Part shown: positions 18,149-26,517 of the stretch, one piece after another | Layout of the letters: each line of letters begins with the position of its first letter | Numbering within the stretch: position 1 is the stretch's first letter | Source of the DNA: DATFKA01 sp042095835 | GTDB taxonomy: Bacteria; Bacteroidota; Bacteroidia; Chitinophagales; Saprospiraceae | Assembly (NCBI GenBank): GCA_042095835.1 | Contig: JBELML010000003.1 | Location: 1 to 64,000 of the forward strand | DNA: 64,000 bases | Direction: 5' to 3' | Position numbers and translations under genes: made by a program | Notes under the pieces: model-generated | Told to the model about the DNA's origin: nothing | What the model saw: the letters and a program-made list of their open reading frames with translations, nothing else | Database searches by the model: none

Positions 18149-21100
18149 ATGAAGTATAGTTTATACACCATTTTCTTCCTTTGCTGTGTTGCTTGTTTAA
18201 GCGCGCAGAATTGTGGTTTCCAGGATACAACGACCTTTTCCTTTGGAGATACCACCGTCATTTCCTTCGAAGTCTTTGATGCCATCAATGATGACCTGAG
18301 TAGAACTGATCAAGCTATCTGTAGTTTTCGAGTTGATTTTGACAATTCAGAAATCAGCCGTTTAGAGATGTGGCTAGTCTCCCCAATTGGCGATACGGTA
18401 CAACTAATCGGCCCCAAAACAACAGGCGTTTCGGGCGGCACTTTGGGTAGCCTTTGGAATATCACTTTCGTCAACGATAGCGTAAATACCAATCCAAGCA
18501 CAGACTTCCCCTTTGGGGCGATTTTTGATAATCGATCTAATGTATTCACACCAGGCAACTACAGTGGCGAATACTATCCGTTTGAAGGAAGTCTGCGAGA
18601 TTTTAATCGGGGTCCGGTGAATGGCACCTGGGAACTGCTGGTACATTTTGATCCTCAGCTTTTATTAATTCCATCCACACTCAACGACTTAAGAATTGAT
18701 TTTTGTGATCCGCTAGGCTATGACTGCTGTTTTGCAGATGCGGGTAGAGTCTCAAATATAGATAGCATCGCGGCTTGTGTCGGCTCCACTGACCTCATTC
18801 TTGCACCCAATATTATCCATACTGACTCTCTACCAGATAGCACCCAATATGACTACACCTATGTCATCGGGACCAATGATCTCATCATCGGTTACTTTAA
18901 TGATGTAGACTTGAGCGGCCTACCCGCCGGCAGCTATGAGATCTGTGGCTTATCTTATCAGATCGATCAAAGTGGAGATTTCCCCTTATCCGATTCAACC
19001 TTTTCGGTAGACAGTTTGCGAGACAACTTGGATGGCTTGAACCCGCTTTTTTGTGGTCAAATGGTCGATACTTGTATCCATGTTAGGATATTAGCTCCCT
19101 CAGACACCAATAATATAGGTCTTCAGAATATTTGTAGTGGTGATTCGCTGATGATTGGAGATTCGATTTTGAAAAATCCAGGTCAATACACCATTTCATT
19201 GCTCAATCAAGCGGGCTGCGATAGTACCGTTCAAGTAGAAATAAATACTATAGATGCAATCAGGGATACCATTTCCGAGAGTACCTGTCCAGGTGTGCCA
19301 TTCACCTTTAATGGTGTTGATTTAGACACTACTGGTTTTTATGAATTCCGTTTTAGCTCAAGCAATGGATGTGATAGTATAATCGTAGTTGATTTCACCC
19401 TTTTAGAAATCACAAGTGAGGTTTTCGTTTCGACTAATCGTTTAAATTGCGTAGACACCGCTAGTATTTTAAGTGTAATTGCTAACGATCCAATTGAGGA
19501 ACTCTCCTATCGATGGGAAGTTCCACCTTTTGGTTTTGTGATTTCTACCGACTCCACGATAACAGTCACAGAGCCTGGCTTTATTTTTATTCAAGTAGTA
19601 CGTAGCAAAGATGGTAAATCTTGCCCTAGAAGATTCCCAAGCATTGATATTCAAGCAGACACCCTTGCACCCCAAAGTTTACCGGGCCAAAATGATACCT
19701 TAGGTTGTGGAGAAACGGAGCTACAACTCAACGGAATGGCATCTAGTCCACCTGTAGACATTCGATATCAATGGTCTACAACAAGTCTTGGTAATATATC
19801 TGATAGCTCTATTCTCAACCCCATGGTCGACGCTCCTGGTATATATACCTTAGTCGCTTTGGACACCATGAATGGTTGTTCGGATATGGCCTCGGTAGAA
19901 ATTGTGCAGGATACACTGGTGCCACAAATTCAGTTGGTACCAGATACTGCTATTACCTGTTTAGTGGATTCTATCACTTTGAATCCAATTGTGAGTCCAG
20001 TCAATAGTGCTTATACCTATCGTTGGACTAGTCGATCGGGCAGGCCCATTCGAGATAGTCTTCTGTTCAATCCAACGATTGCTTTTGCAGATACCTTTGA
20101 TCTGGTGGTAAACAATCCCAATACAGGATGCTTCGCTAGTAGCTTCACAGTTATTACTTTTGACACCTTAGGTCCTGCCATAGACATATTAGCACCCGAT
20201 ACCTTAACCTGTTTACAAAATACGGTTATCCTCAATGCTTCTGGCTCCAATCTCACCAGCAATACTGCTATCGACTGGACTACAGTGGACGGAAACTTTG
20301 TATCTGGTGAAAACACCTTAACCCCGACAGTCAACCAAGGAGGTATCTATAGCTTAGTCCTTAGAGATAGTGTCAATGGCTGTTTTGATAGTCTATCGGT
20401 TGAAGTTATTGATACCACTGTGAATTTAATTGCTTCGATTGGTCAGATTGGATTACTTACTTGTGATCCGAATCAGGGAGCTATTTTAAATATTGATAAT
20501 TCGTCTCGTGGTAATGATATTCAATACCAGTGGTCCGATTTAGATAATGGTGTTTTTTCTTCATTAGAGCGTGATAGTATCGAGATATTTCTTCCCGGGC
20601 GTTATCAACTCATTGTGCAAGATCAGTTGAGTGGTTGCCTGGCAGCAGCGACCATCAGTGCACAAGTAGATACGATAGCGCCACAAATAGATACTGGCCC
20701 CGTGCAGGAGCTTTCCTGTGCGAATGATATCGTCGTATTAAATGGTAGTGGATCAGGAGCTGGTCAATTGGAATTCAACTGGACTGGGCCTTGTGTAATT
20801 GGCAATGCCAATTTTCCAAGTATCTCGGCAGATTGTGAAGGCACCTTTGTCCTTAGTGTTACGGACCTCAGCAATAGTTGCGTAAATGTAGATTCGGTGC
20901 TTGTGGGACGAAATGCCAGTTTCCCCAACCCTCTTGCCTCAGACACTATTTTGATGAGTTGTATTGATGGCTTAGCAGAACTCGATGGGAGTGCTTCTAC
21001 CGGAGGTCAAATTGAGTGGTTTTCAGGAAATACATTAATCGGTTCCGGATCAAGTTCCGTTACAGTAGATACGCCTGGGCGCTTTCTTTTACAAGTACGC

Positions 21101-23683
21101 GATACGGTACTCGGATGTGTAGACAGTATGGCAGTCCTAGTCCTTTTTGACTGCCAACCCAACTTTGATATTCCTATCATTGACACCTTAAATTGTGCTA
21201 CGCCAACTGTTACTATAGATGCCTCTAATGTTGGTGTAGAGGGAGTTTTAGATTATAGATGGACAAGACTACAGGGTTGTGATCCTATCGACATTCAAAG
21301 TGCGCAAATCACAGTTGATTGTCCTTCTACTTATCGCCTGATCGCCACCCACCAATTGACTGGTCAGGCCGATACTATTGTTATAACCGTTGAGGAAGAT
21401 CCGGTGCGTCCTGTTGCCTTTGCTGGAGCAGATACTGTTTTAAATTGTTTTATCAATGGTCTCAGCCTCGATGGAGAAGTTAGTTCTAGTGGTGAGCATT
21501 TAAGTTATAGATGGGAAGATACCAACCAGGCCATCCTGGGAGCACAAGGACAAATTCGTGTTGACACAGCAGGACAATATATTTTGATCGTTACAGACAC
21601 CGTACGCCAATGTAGCGCAAGGGATACGGTGAGCGTCTTCCCAAGTCCAAGCCCACAGTTTCAAATACCCCAACCCTCTTCACTTACTTGTTTGGATAGC
21701 AGTGTAGTACTTTCTGTCGCTCTAATTGGAAATGGAGATAGTTTGACCTTCAACTGGACCTCGCCTGCTAATTCCGCAATTATCAATAGTGATCAAATAC
21801 AAGCAAGCGTGACCACGGCTGGGCTGTACTTCCTTGAAGTCACCAATCAAAGCAATGGCTGCTCTACCATTGACTCTATAGAAGTCATTGCCGATAGGAA
21901 TTTACCGATTGCTGATGCTGGTCCAGACTTAGGACTCAATTGTGGCACGAACTCCATCATCATTGATGGTTCCAACTCAAGCCAAGGAGATAGTATTGGA
22001 TATTTATGGCTAAGTGAAATGCCGGGAGCAATTATATCAGCAGCGGACTCAAACAATATTGAGGTCAACCAAACCGGTTCTTATATTCTGGTCACTTTTA
22101 ATCTTGTCAATGGCTGTACAGATCAAGACACCGTCATTGTATTGCCCGTTAGTGATCTACCGACTTTAAATATTCCTACAGACAGTAGTATTACCTGTAA
22201 TGACCCTGTAATCACTATTGATGCTGGTGTAGTAGGCACTTCTCTGATAAGTACATGGTCTATATTAGGCCCTGATGGCAGTGCTGAGATACGGTCAAAT
22301 ACCGACCTACTGAGTACTGATGAGGCAGGCACTTACCAAATCACCATAATTGATACCTTGACCCAATGCCAAGATAGTGCTCAAATACAAATTAGCGCTG
22401 CAATTGACAGTATAGTCTTCAGTCTCGGACCAGATATCAACTTGGATTGTAATGCGACCAATATCATCCTAGGGCCAGATATATCCTTCGATCTTGATTC
22501 TTTTGAGTATGAATGGATAGATAGTACAGGAGCAATTATTGCCACCACATCCAGTCTGGTAGTCAGTAGTGCTCAAGTCTACAATCTCTTGGTAACCAAT
22601 AGATTTACGGGCTGTTCTGGGCAAAGTTCGGTGACGGTCTTAAATGAAGCGAGTACTGCTCAAATAAGCATCAATCAGGGACTTCAATTAGATTGTGAAA
22701 ATGGTACAAGTACACTCACTTTGATGAGTAGCAATTCGGATTTGAACAACTTTTCTATTACATGGTCTAGTCTCGATGGGCTGATCATCTCTGATCCTAG
22801 CAGACAAACCATTAGCATAACTAGTGGCGGTTTATATCAAGTAGAGCTAGTTGACAATAGTACGGGTTGTACTTCAAATGCCTCCATCGCTGTCTCCGAA
22901 AATGGCCGTCCAATTACTGGAATATCTTTTATTGCCCAACTAGACGATTGTGAAGCTATCGATCAAGGCGTATTACAATTGACGAATGTAAACGGCGGAG
23001 ACGGTCCATATCTACTCAGTCTAAATGGAGGAACTTTCCTAACAGGGACGACTGTAAACCTTGATGGCTCCCTCAATAATCAAATCAATATTGAGGATAT
23101 CAACGGCTGTACTTTTGATACCAGTTTTCTACTAAGCGAAGTAAGTATCCCCAGCCTTGAGCTGACCTCGGACACAACTATTGAGAGAGGAGATAGCCTA
23201 CTGCTCACAGTAGCAATTAATAACGAAACACCAGGTGTGATTGAATGGATATTAGGGTCGCAGGTTATTCAAACAGGAGTGGACAATATCACCGTCCAGC
23301 CCATTCGTACAACGACTTACTTGGTAAGGTTTAGCACTAATGATGGATGTACAGTGGAAGATCAAGTTACGGTATTCGTAGAAGAAGGGAATTTGGTCTA
23401 TTTGCCCAATGCTTTTTCGCCAGATGAGAATGGATTCAATGATACTTTTGTTCCAGGCTTTAACAGCAAGGTGGCGCGGGTGAATTCCTTCCAAATTTTT
23501 GATCGCTGGGGAAATGCCGTCTTCCAAGCACCGAGTAGTGCTCCAAGTGATCCTCGATTGGCTTGGGATGGAACCAAAAGCAGTACGCTTTGCCAAAGTG
23601 GTATCTATATTTACTGGTTGGAGGTAGAATTGAATACTGGTGAGATCAGAATGTTTAAGGGTGAAGTAGCCTTGCTACGCTAA
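18149..23683 (+). CDS. Giant secreted repeat protein with P-domain and T9SS C-terminal domain
   Basis: A 1844-residue cell-surface protein. The signal peptide ends at CLSAQ (about residue 19). Residues about 25-185 resemble the proprotein convertase P-domain (LEMWLVSPIGDTVQL, NGTWELLV). From about 430 to 1590 there are roughly 14 divergent Ig/PKD-like repeats of about 83 residues, each opening with LxC or ITC, a D/NGS.SS stretch, a YxW strand and closing with G.Y.L.V.D...GC. The two Cys per repeat could form a disulfide. Residues about 1749-1844 are the CHU_C type T9SS sorting domain (YLPNAFSPDENGFND, FDRWGN, GEVALLR). Likely an adhesin or matrix protein exported by the type IX system. It stands alone in its strand segment. 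Confidence 0.88.
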   Translation: MKYSLYTIFFLCCVACLSAQNCGFQDTTTFSFGDTTVISFEVFDAINDDLSRTDQAICSFRVDFDNSEISRLEMWLVSPIGDTVQLIGPKTTGVSGGTLGSLWNITFVNDSVNTNPSTDFPFGAIFDNRSNVFTPGNYSGEYYPFEGSLRDFNRGPVNGTWELLVHFDPQLLLIPSTLNDLRIDFCDPLGYDCCFADAGRVSNIDSIAACVGSTDLILAPNIIHTDSLPDSTQYDYTYVIGTNDLIIGYFNDVDLSGLPAGSYEICGLSYQIDQSGDFPLSDSTFSVDSLRDNLDGLNPLFCGQMVDTCIHVRILAPSDTNNIGLQNICSGDSLMIGDSILKNPGQYTISLLNQAGCDSTVQVEINTIDAIRDTISESTCPGVPFTFNGVDLDTTGFYEFRFSSSNGCDSIIVVDFTLLEITSEVFVSTNRLNCVDTASILSVIANDPIEELSYRWEVPPFGFVISTDSTITVTEPGFIFIQVVRSKDGKSCPRRFPSIDIQADTLAPQSLPGQNDTLGCGETELQLNGMASSPPVDIRYQWSTTSLGNISDSSILNPMVDAPGIYTLVALDTMNGCSDMASVEIVQDTLVPQIQLVPDTAITCLVDSITLNPIVSPVNSAYTYRWTSRSGRPIRDSLLFNPTIAFADTFDLVVNNPNTGCFASSFTVITFDTLGPAIDILAPDTLTCLQNTVILNASGSNLTSNTAIDWTTVDGNFVSGENTLTPTVNQGGIYSLVLRDSVNGCFDSLSVEVIDTTVNLIASIGQIGLLTCDPNQGAILNIDNSSRGNDIQYQWSDLDNGVFSSLERDSIEIFLPGRYQLIVQDQLSGCLAAATISAQVDTIAPQIDTGPVQELSCANDIVVLNGSGSGAGQLEFNWTGPCVIGNANFPSISADCEGTFVLSVTDLSNSCVNVDSVLVGRNASFPNPLASDTILMSCIDGLAELDGSASTGGQIEWFSGNTLIGSGSSSVTVDTPGRFLLQVRDTVLGCVDSMAVLVLFDCQPNFDIPIIDTLNCATPTVTIDASNVGVEGVLDYRWTRLQGCDPIDIQSAQITVDCPSTYRLIATHQLTGQADTIVITVEEDPVRPVAFAGADTVLNCFINGLSLDGEVSSSGEHLSYRWEDTNQAILGAQGQIRVDTAGQYILIVTDTVRQCSARDTVSVFPSPSPQFQIPQPSSLTCLDSSVVLSVALIGNGDSLTFNWTSPANSAIINSDQIQASVTTAGLYFLEVTNQSNGCSTIDSIEVIADRNLPIADAGPDLGLNCGTNSIIIDGSNSSQGDSIGYLWLSEMPGAIISAADSNNIEVNQTGSYILVTFNLVNGCTDQDTVIVLPVSDLPTLNIPTDSSITCNDPVITIDAGVVGTSLISTWSILGPDGSAEIRSNTDLLSTDEAGTYQITIIDTLTQCQDSAQIQISAAIDSIVFSLGPDINLDCNATNIILGPDISFDLDSFEYEWIDSTGAIIATTSSLVVSSAQVYNLLVTNRFTGCSGQSSVTVLNEASTAQISINQGLQLDCENGTSTLTLMSSNSDLNNFSITWSSLDGLIISDPSRQTISITSGGLYQVELVDNSTGCTSNASIAVSENGRPITGISFIAQLDDCEAIDQGVLQLTNVNGGDGPYLLSLNGGTFLTGTTVNLDGSLNNQINIEDINGCTFDTSFLLSEVSIPSLELTSDTTIERGDSLLLTVAINNETPGVIEWILGSQVIQTGVDNITVQPIRTTTYLVRFSTNDGCTVEDQVTVFVEEGNLVYLPNAFSPDENGFNDTFVPGFNSKVARVNSFQIFDRWGNAVFQAPSSAPSDPRLAWDGTKSSTLCQSGIYIYWLEVELNTGEIRMFKGEVALLR
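19445..22900 (+). repeat. About 14 tandem Ig/PKD-like coding repeats
   Basis: Internal repeats of about 250 bases within the giant gene, recognisable at the protein level by the openings LNC, LGC, ITC, LTC, LSC, MSC and LDC, a central Y.W or similar, and a terminal GC. DNA identity between units is low, so they are old or diversified rather than recently duplicated. Confidence 0.75.
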
Positions 23684-23704
23684 AGGAAAGAGGGGGAAAT
23701 AAAA

Positions 23705-23748
23705 GAGGGAGGCCATTGCGGCTCTCCCTCAAAAAACACCTAAAACCC
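23705..23748. repeat. Hairpin-box module A
   Basis: Imperfect stem GAGGGAG..GCC / GGC.CTCCCTC (23705-23730, one bulged T, loop ATTGC), then AACACCTAAAACCC at 23735-23748. On the minus strand the stem is followed by TTTTATTT, so it has the form of an intrinsic terminator on that strand. ATG at 23760 after the box opens a 6-codon frame. Confidence 0.65.
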
Positions 23749-23980
23749 ATATTCATATCATGAAAACCTTTTTCTTTTAACTAGGACTTTAAAATTTTGG
23801 CAAAAAATACTGATTGTATTTGTAAATACAAAATTCTAGAACAATTGTTCAAAAAAAAGAAGGCCTCATAGAGATTTAACAAAATATCCCGAAGCCAGAC
23901 ACTAAGGTAATATTTTTTTACTATTAGTACAATTAAATTGAGTTAATTGTATGCTTGGCTACCTTATCTACACTTAGGGC
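23749..23980. other. Non-coding spacer with palindromes
   Basis: AT-rich, no gene. It contains a perfect 12-base palindrome GAACAATTGTTC at 23839-23850 and, just upstream, the inverted repeat TTGTATTT / AAATACAA. These may be protein-binding sites; no adjacent regulated gene is obvious. Confidence 0.4.
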
Positions 23981-24046
23981 TTTAAAAAAGAGGGAAAACT
24001 TGTTTCCCCCTTTGCAAAGAACACCTAAAACCCTTATTCGTCTCTT
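23981..24046. repeat. Hairpin-box module B (66-bp direct repeat, left copy)
   Basis: Stem AAAGAGGGAAA / TTTCCCCCTTT with one A-C mismatch and loop ACTTG, then AACACCTAAAACCC at 24020-24033 and a TTATTCGTCTCTT tail. It matches module C at 64 of 66 positions. Minus-strand reading gives a stem followed by a T-rich tail. Confidence 0.75.
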
Positions 24047-24062
24047 TATAATAAATGGGTAG

Positions 24063-24162
24063 NNNNNNNNNNNNNNNNNNNNNNNNNNNNNNNNNNNNNN
24101 NNNNNNNNNNNNNNNNNNNNNNNNNNNNNNNNNNNNNNNNNNNNNNNNNNNNNNNNNNNNNN
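24063..24162. other. Assembly gap (100 N)
   Basis: One hundred N bases between two near-identical repeat copies. TGGGTAG occurs on both edges. The round length indicates a scaffold gap of unknown real size, probably caused by repeat collapse. Confidence 0.95.
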
Positions 24163-24172
24163 TGGGTAGGTT

Positions 24173-24238
24173 TTTAAAAAAGAGGGAAAACTTGTTTCCC
24201 CCTTCACAAAGAACACCTAAAACCCTTATTCGTCTCTT
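24173..24238. repeat. Hairpin-box module C (66-bp direct repeat, right copy)
   Basis: Same 66-bp unit as module B with two substitutions between the stem and the box. The box AACACCTAAAACCC is at 24212-24225. Confidence 0.75.
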
Positions 24239-24286
24239 GTGATGTTGGTGGTTATGCTCTCTTCTTTATAGAGAAGTTTTAGAAAA

Positions 24287-24320
24287 AAGGGGAAAAATTC
24301 CCCTTCAAACACCTAAAACC
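24287..24320. repeat. Hairpin-box module D
   Basis: Perfect 8-bp stem AAGGGGAA / TTCCCCTT with loop AAA (24287-24305), then AACACCTAAAACC at 24308-24320. A CTATCATGAA start-like sequence follows; ATG 24332 opens a 21-codon frame ending at 24397 that runs into the next hairpin. Confidence 0.65.
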
Positions 24321-24387
24321 TATAACCTATCATGAATATCTTAATTCAAGCTTCAGCCAGTCTTTTCTGGCTAGTTTTGGAAAGAGA

Positions 24388-24421
24388 GGGAGTTTAACTC
24401 CCACTTCCTAATACCAAAACC
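24388..24421. repeat. Hairpin-box module E (degenerate)
   Basis: GGGAGT / ACTCCC stem (24388-24402) with a TTA loop, then a divergent box AATACCAAAACC at 24410-24421. About 100 bases after module D. Confidence 0.5.
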
Positions 24422-24500
24422 TAATAAAGCATTAAATGCTAATATCTTTATTCAATATTGTTCTCGGATTGTAGACGGTAATTTTGTAAAAAGTCACAAA

Positions 24501-24546
24501 AAGCGGGGGGACTTCCCCCCTCTTCAATTACCCAACACTAAAAATC
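24501..24546. repeat. Hairpin-box module F (degenerate)
   Basis: Stem of six G and six C with an ACTT loop (24505-24520), extended by AAG / CTT outside one mismatch, then AACACTAAAAATC from 24534. Minus-strand reading gives GCTTTTTG after the stem. About 113 bases after module E. Confidence 0.5.
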
Positions 24547-24817
24547 GTTTTTTCTTTGATTTATCTTGCAGTTTGGTACACTGCCAGATTGACCGAAGAC
24601 AAAACTCAATGCGCGAAATAACTATTGAAACCTTATACACTTTACTTTCTCTCCTTTCAATGGTTATTCAAAACCCGAATTGTATCTCAACAACCTTTGT
24701 TGCCTTCGTAAATACACCCTTATGACGCCTCCATTTAGCGAAGTCACATCTTTTTTAGAAAAAAAATGTTAAGGAAATTTTAAAGCAAAAATCAATAGAA
24801 AAGTCTAATTTAATCCT

Positions 24818-25402
24818 ATGGAAAGATTCACTTCTCCGGACCACATGCAGCGAGCCGCTTGGGATTTAATGTATAGAGCAGCCGTCAACAGGAATGATGT
24901 CATGCGTACTCCTGCTATGGCCACTTTTGACGGTGCCAAAGTGCACCAACGTACTATCGTATTGCGCAAGGTGGATAAAGCAGCGCAAGAACTCTTCTTT
25001 TTTACAGATAGAAGATCTCCCAAAGTCGCTCATCTTGAGCAAGACCAGCAGCTTAATGTCCTATTCTGGCATCCACGCAAAAAAGTGCAAATCGAAGCGA
25101 TTGGCAAGAGTGTCTTACACTATCAAGATGACTTGTGTCGATCGTTTTGGGAGCAGTTGAATATTGGAGGCAGAAGTAGTTATGCCACCTTGCTCGCTCC
25201 AGGCACTCCACAACTAGCAGACAGTACCAACCTACCCCAGCATTGGTCTAAAGAAATGATTTTGTCTCTTACGGAAAGTAATTTTCAGCATTTTGTGGTC
25301 ATTCAGATGCAAGTCACCGAAATGGATATCCTACACCTACACAGTGATGGGCATCAAAGAGCCTTTATTGCTGAAAAAGAAAAGACATGGCTGGTTCCTT
25401 AG
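24818..25402 (+). CDS. Pyridoxamine 5'-phosphate oxidase-like flavoprotein
   Basis: A 194-residue cytoplasmic protein of the PNPOx-like split-barrel superfamily (Alr4036-type, FMN-binding). Supporting segments: MATFDGAKVHQRTIVLRKVD (strand pair with the Arg that contacts flavin phosphate), LFFFTDRRSPKVAHLEQ, LNVLFWHPRKKVQIEAIG, and a late LHLHSDGHQRAF segment. The length suits the single-domain members. The family contains oxidases and F420/FMN reductases, and the substrate here is unknown; it is probably not the vitamin B6 enzyme itself because the PNPOx C-terminal signature is not evident. It stands alone after the hairpin-box region. Confidence 0.8.
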   Translation: MERFTSPDHMQRAAWDLMYRAAVNRNDVMRTPAMATFDGAKVHQRTIVLRKVDKAAQELFFFTDRRSPKVAHLEQDQQLNVLFWHPRKKVQIEAIGKSVLHYQDDLCRSFWEQLNIGGRSSYATLLAPGTPQLADSTNLPQHWSKEMILSLTESNFQHFVVIQMQVTEMDILHLHSDGHQRAFIAEKEKTWLVP

Positions 25403-25441
25403 AAACAGCCAAAAAATAACTTACCGATTTTGATGGAATCT

Positions 25442-25575
25442 TCCCGATCTAAAGTCGGGACAGGCTTGCTACAATACGGCGTATGCCTACCGAAGCTTCC
25501 GCGCAGGCAGGTTAATGCGCTCTTTATGCCACAGGCATAAGCTAGGCAGAATGCGCTGCATCGCCTGCGTTTTTT
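25442..25575. repeat. REP-like palindromic intergenic element
   Basis: A GC-richer island built of inverted repeats: TCCCGA / TCGGGA (25442-25460), a CGAAGCTTCCG core beside GCAGGCAGG, TTATGCC / GGCATAA (25524-25540) and AATGCGCT occurring twice (25514, 25550). Similar TCGGGA-flanked palindromes are common between genes in Bacteroidota. A shorter relative lies at 33647-33676. Confidence 0.65.
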
Positions 25576-25630
25576 GCCTCACTGAACAGCAAAATACCTG
25601 CGTAAATCTTGTATACTTTATTAATGCCCC

Positions 25631-25686
25631 ATTCCTTAGGGAGTATTGGGGTGTATAAAAAAATTAAACACCCCAATACTAGGAAT
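25631..25686. terminator. Long hairpin between convergent genes
   Basis: A 13-bp perfect stem AGTATTGGGGTGT / ACACCCCAATACT (25642-25654 with 25668-25680), extended by ATTCCT / AGGAAT around a 5-base bulge; the loop is A-rich. It sits just before the stop of the lipoprotein gene and probably ends transcription of it and of the PNPOx-like gene. Confidence 0.7.
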
Positions 25687-25688
25687 AA

Positions 25689-26414
25689 CTAGATCGTTTT
25701 CCGGCCTAAACGTTTCAGGTCATCTATGTCGATGGCCTTTAAAGCTTTTTTCAATTGTTTTTCGGTAACATTCCTTCCTTCTACTGTTACGATGAATCGA
25801 TCTTCTACAAAGATGGCAACCGATCCATCTTCTCTCCGACTGTCATATTTCTCATAAGCTTTATAGCCGTCAATAGTAGTGGTGCGTTCGTAGCCATCGT
25901 CTGACTCGCTGTCTACTTCTATATTCGACCAGGCGGCCATACCTGTGATCACTGCTCCGATACCACCACCGTCTACGATCGTGACTTCAAATTCAGCATC
26001 ACCATCGTCATACTCTGCTTTGGCTGTACTAAATTTCAAGCTTCCAATTCCTGCTCGCTCGCCTTCTATGTCGGTACGTTTAATACCTACCAATCTTTGG
26101 GGCAACAAATCCTTCAAGTCTCTGAAGTCCACTGCTTCTGGCAAGTCTTCGTCATCCTCTCCAGTTAATGCCTTAGTGATGCTATTCACGGCGTCTTCAA
26201 TGTCAACTTCCTCTCCATTAATGGTAATATTCCCACTGATGTCCAAGTCATCATCATCTTTGTCCTTGTCCCAGCCATCATCGTCCTTCTCCATCTTGAT
26301 GGCAGCTTCTTCTTTGGCTTCATTTCTCCTTTCTTCAGCTCCAGAGCAGGAAAGCATACTACCCGAGACAAAAAATAAGAGCATAAAACCGAATACTAAT
26401 TGTGTGTTTCTCAT
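25689..26414 (-). CDS. Acidic lipoprotein of unknown function
   Basis: A 241-residue lipoprotein: signal peptide with the lipobox MLSC (Cys23), then a highly acidic linker (about 30-65, Asp/Glu/Lys-rich). The remaining domain (about 90-240) has the pattern VDFRDLKDLLPQ, GERAGIGSLKFSTAKAEY, a FEVTIVDGGGIG strand, GYERTTTIDGYKAYEKY and a C-terminal helix pair, which looks like a family of secreted alpha/beta proteins of unknown function. No catalytic motif is visible. It follows lysS on the same strand but is separated by a strong terminator (26454-26480). Confidence 0.7.
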   Translation of the reverse strand: MRNTQLVFGFMLLFFVSGSMLSCSGAEERRNEAKEEAAIKMEKDDDGWDKDKDDDDLDISGNITINGEEVDIEDAVNSITKALTGEDDEDLPEAVDFRDLKDLLPQRLVGIKRTDIEGERAGIGSLKFSTAKAEYDDGDAEFEVTIVDGGGIGAVITGMAAWSNIEVDSESDDGYERTTTIDGYKAYEKYDSRREDGSVAIFVEDRFIVTVEGRNVTEKQLKKALKAIDIDDLKRLGRKTI

Positions 26415-26453
26415 GATTGAATAAAAATTGATTTAGGGATAAATTAAATGAAA

Positions 26454-26480
26454 AAGAGGGTAAAGTCCATTTACCCTCTT
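26454..26480 (-). terminator. Intrinsic terminator of lysS
   Basis: Perfect 11-bp stem AAGAGGGTAAA / TTTACCCTCTT with loop GTCCA. On the minus strand it is followed by TTTCATTTA after the stem's own T tail. It lies 38 bases beyond the lysS stop. A shorter T-run also follows on the plus strand. Confidence 0.8.
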
Positions 26481-26517
26481 CATTTTTATATCAGTACAAG
26501 TTATTTTCTGACCAAGA

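Noticed and set aside
23705..24546. Considered whether the hairpin array is a CRISPR
   Set aside because: The repeats vary in sequence, spacing is irregular at 100-280 bases, spacers are not uniform and no cas genes are present.
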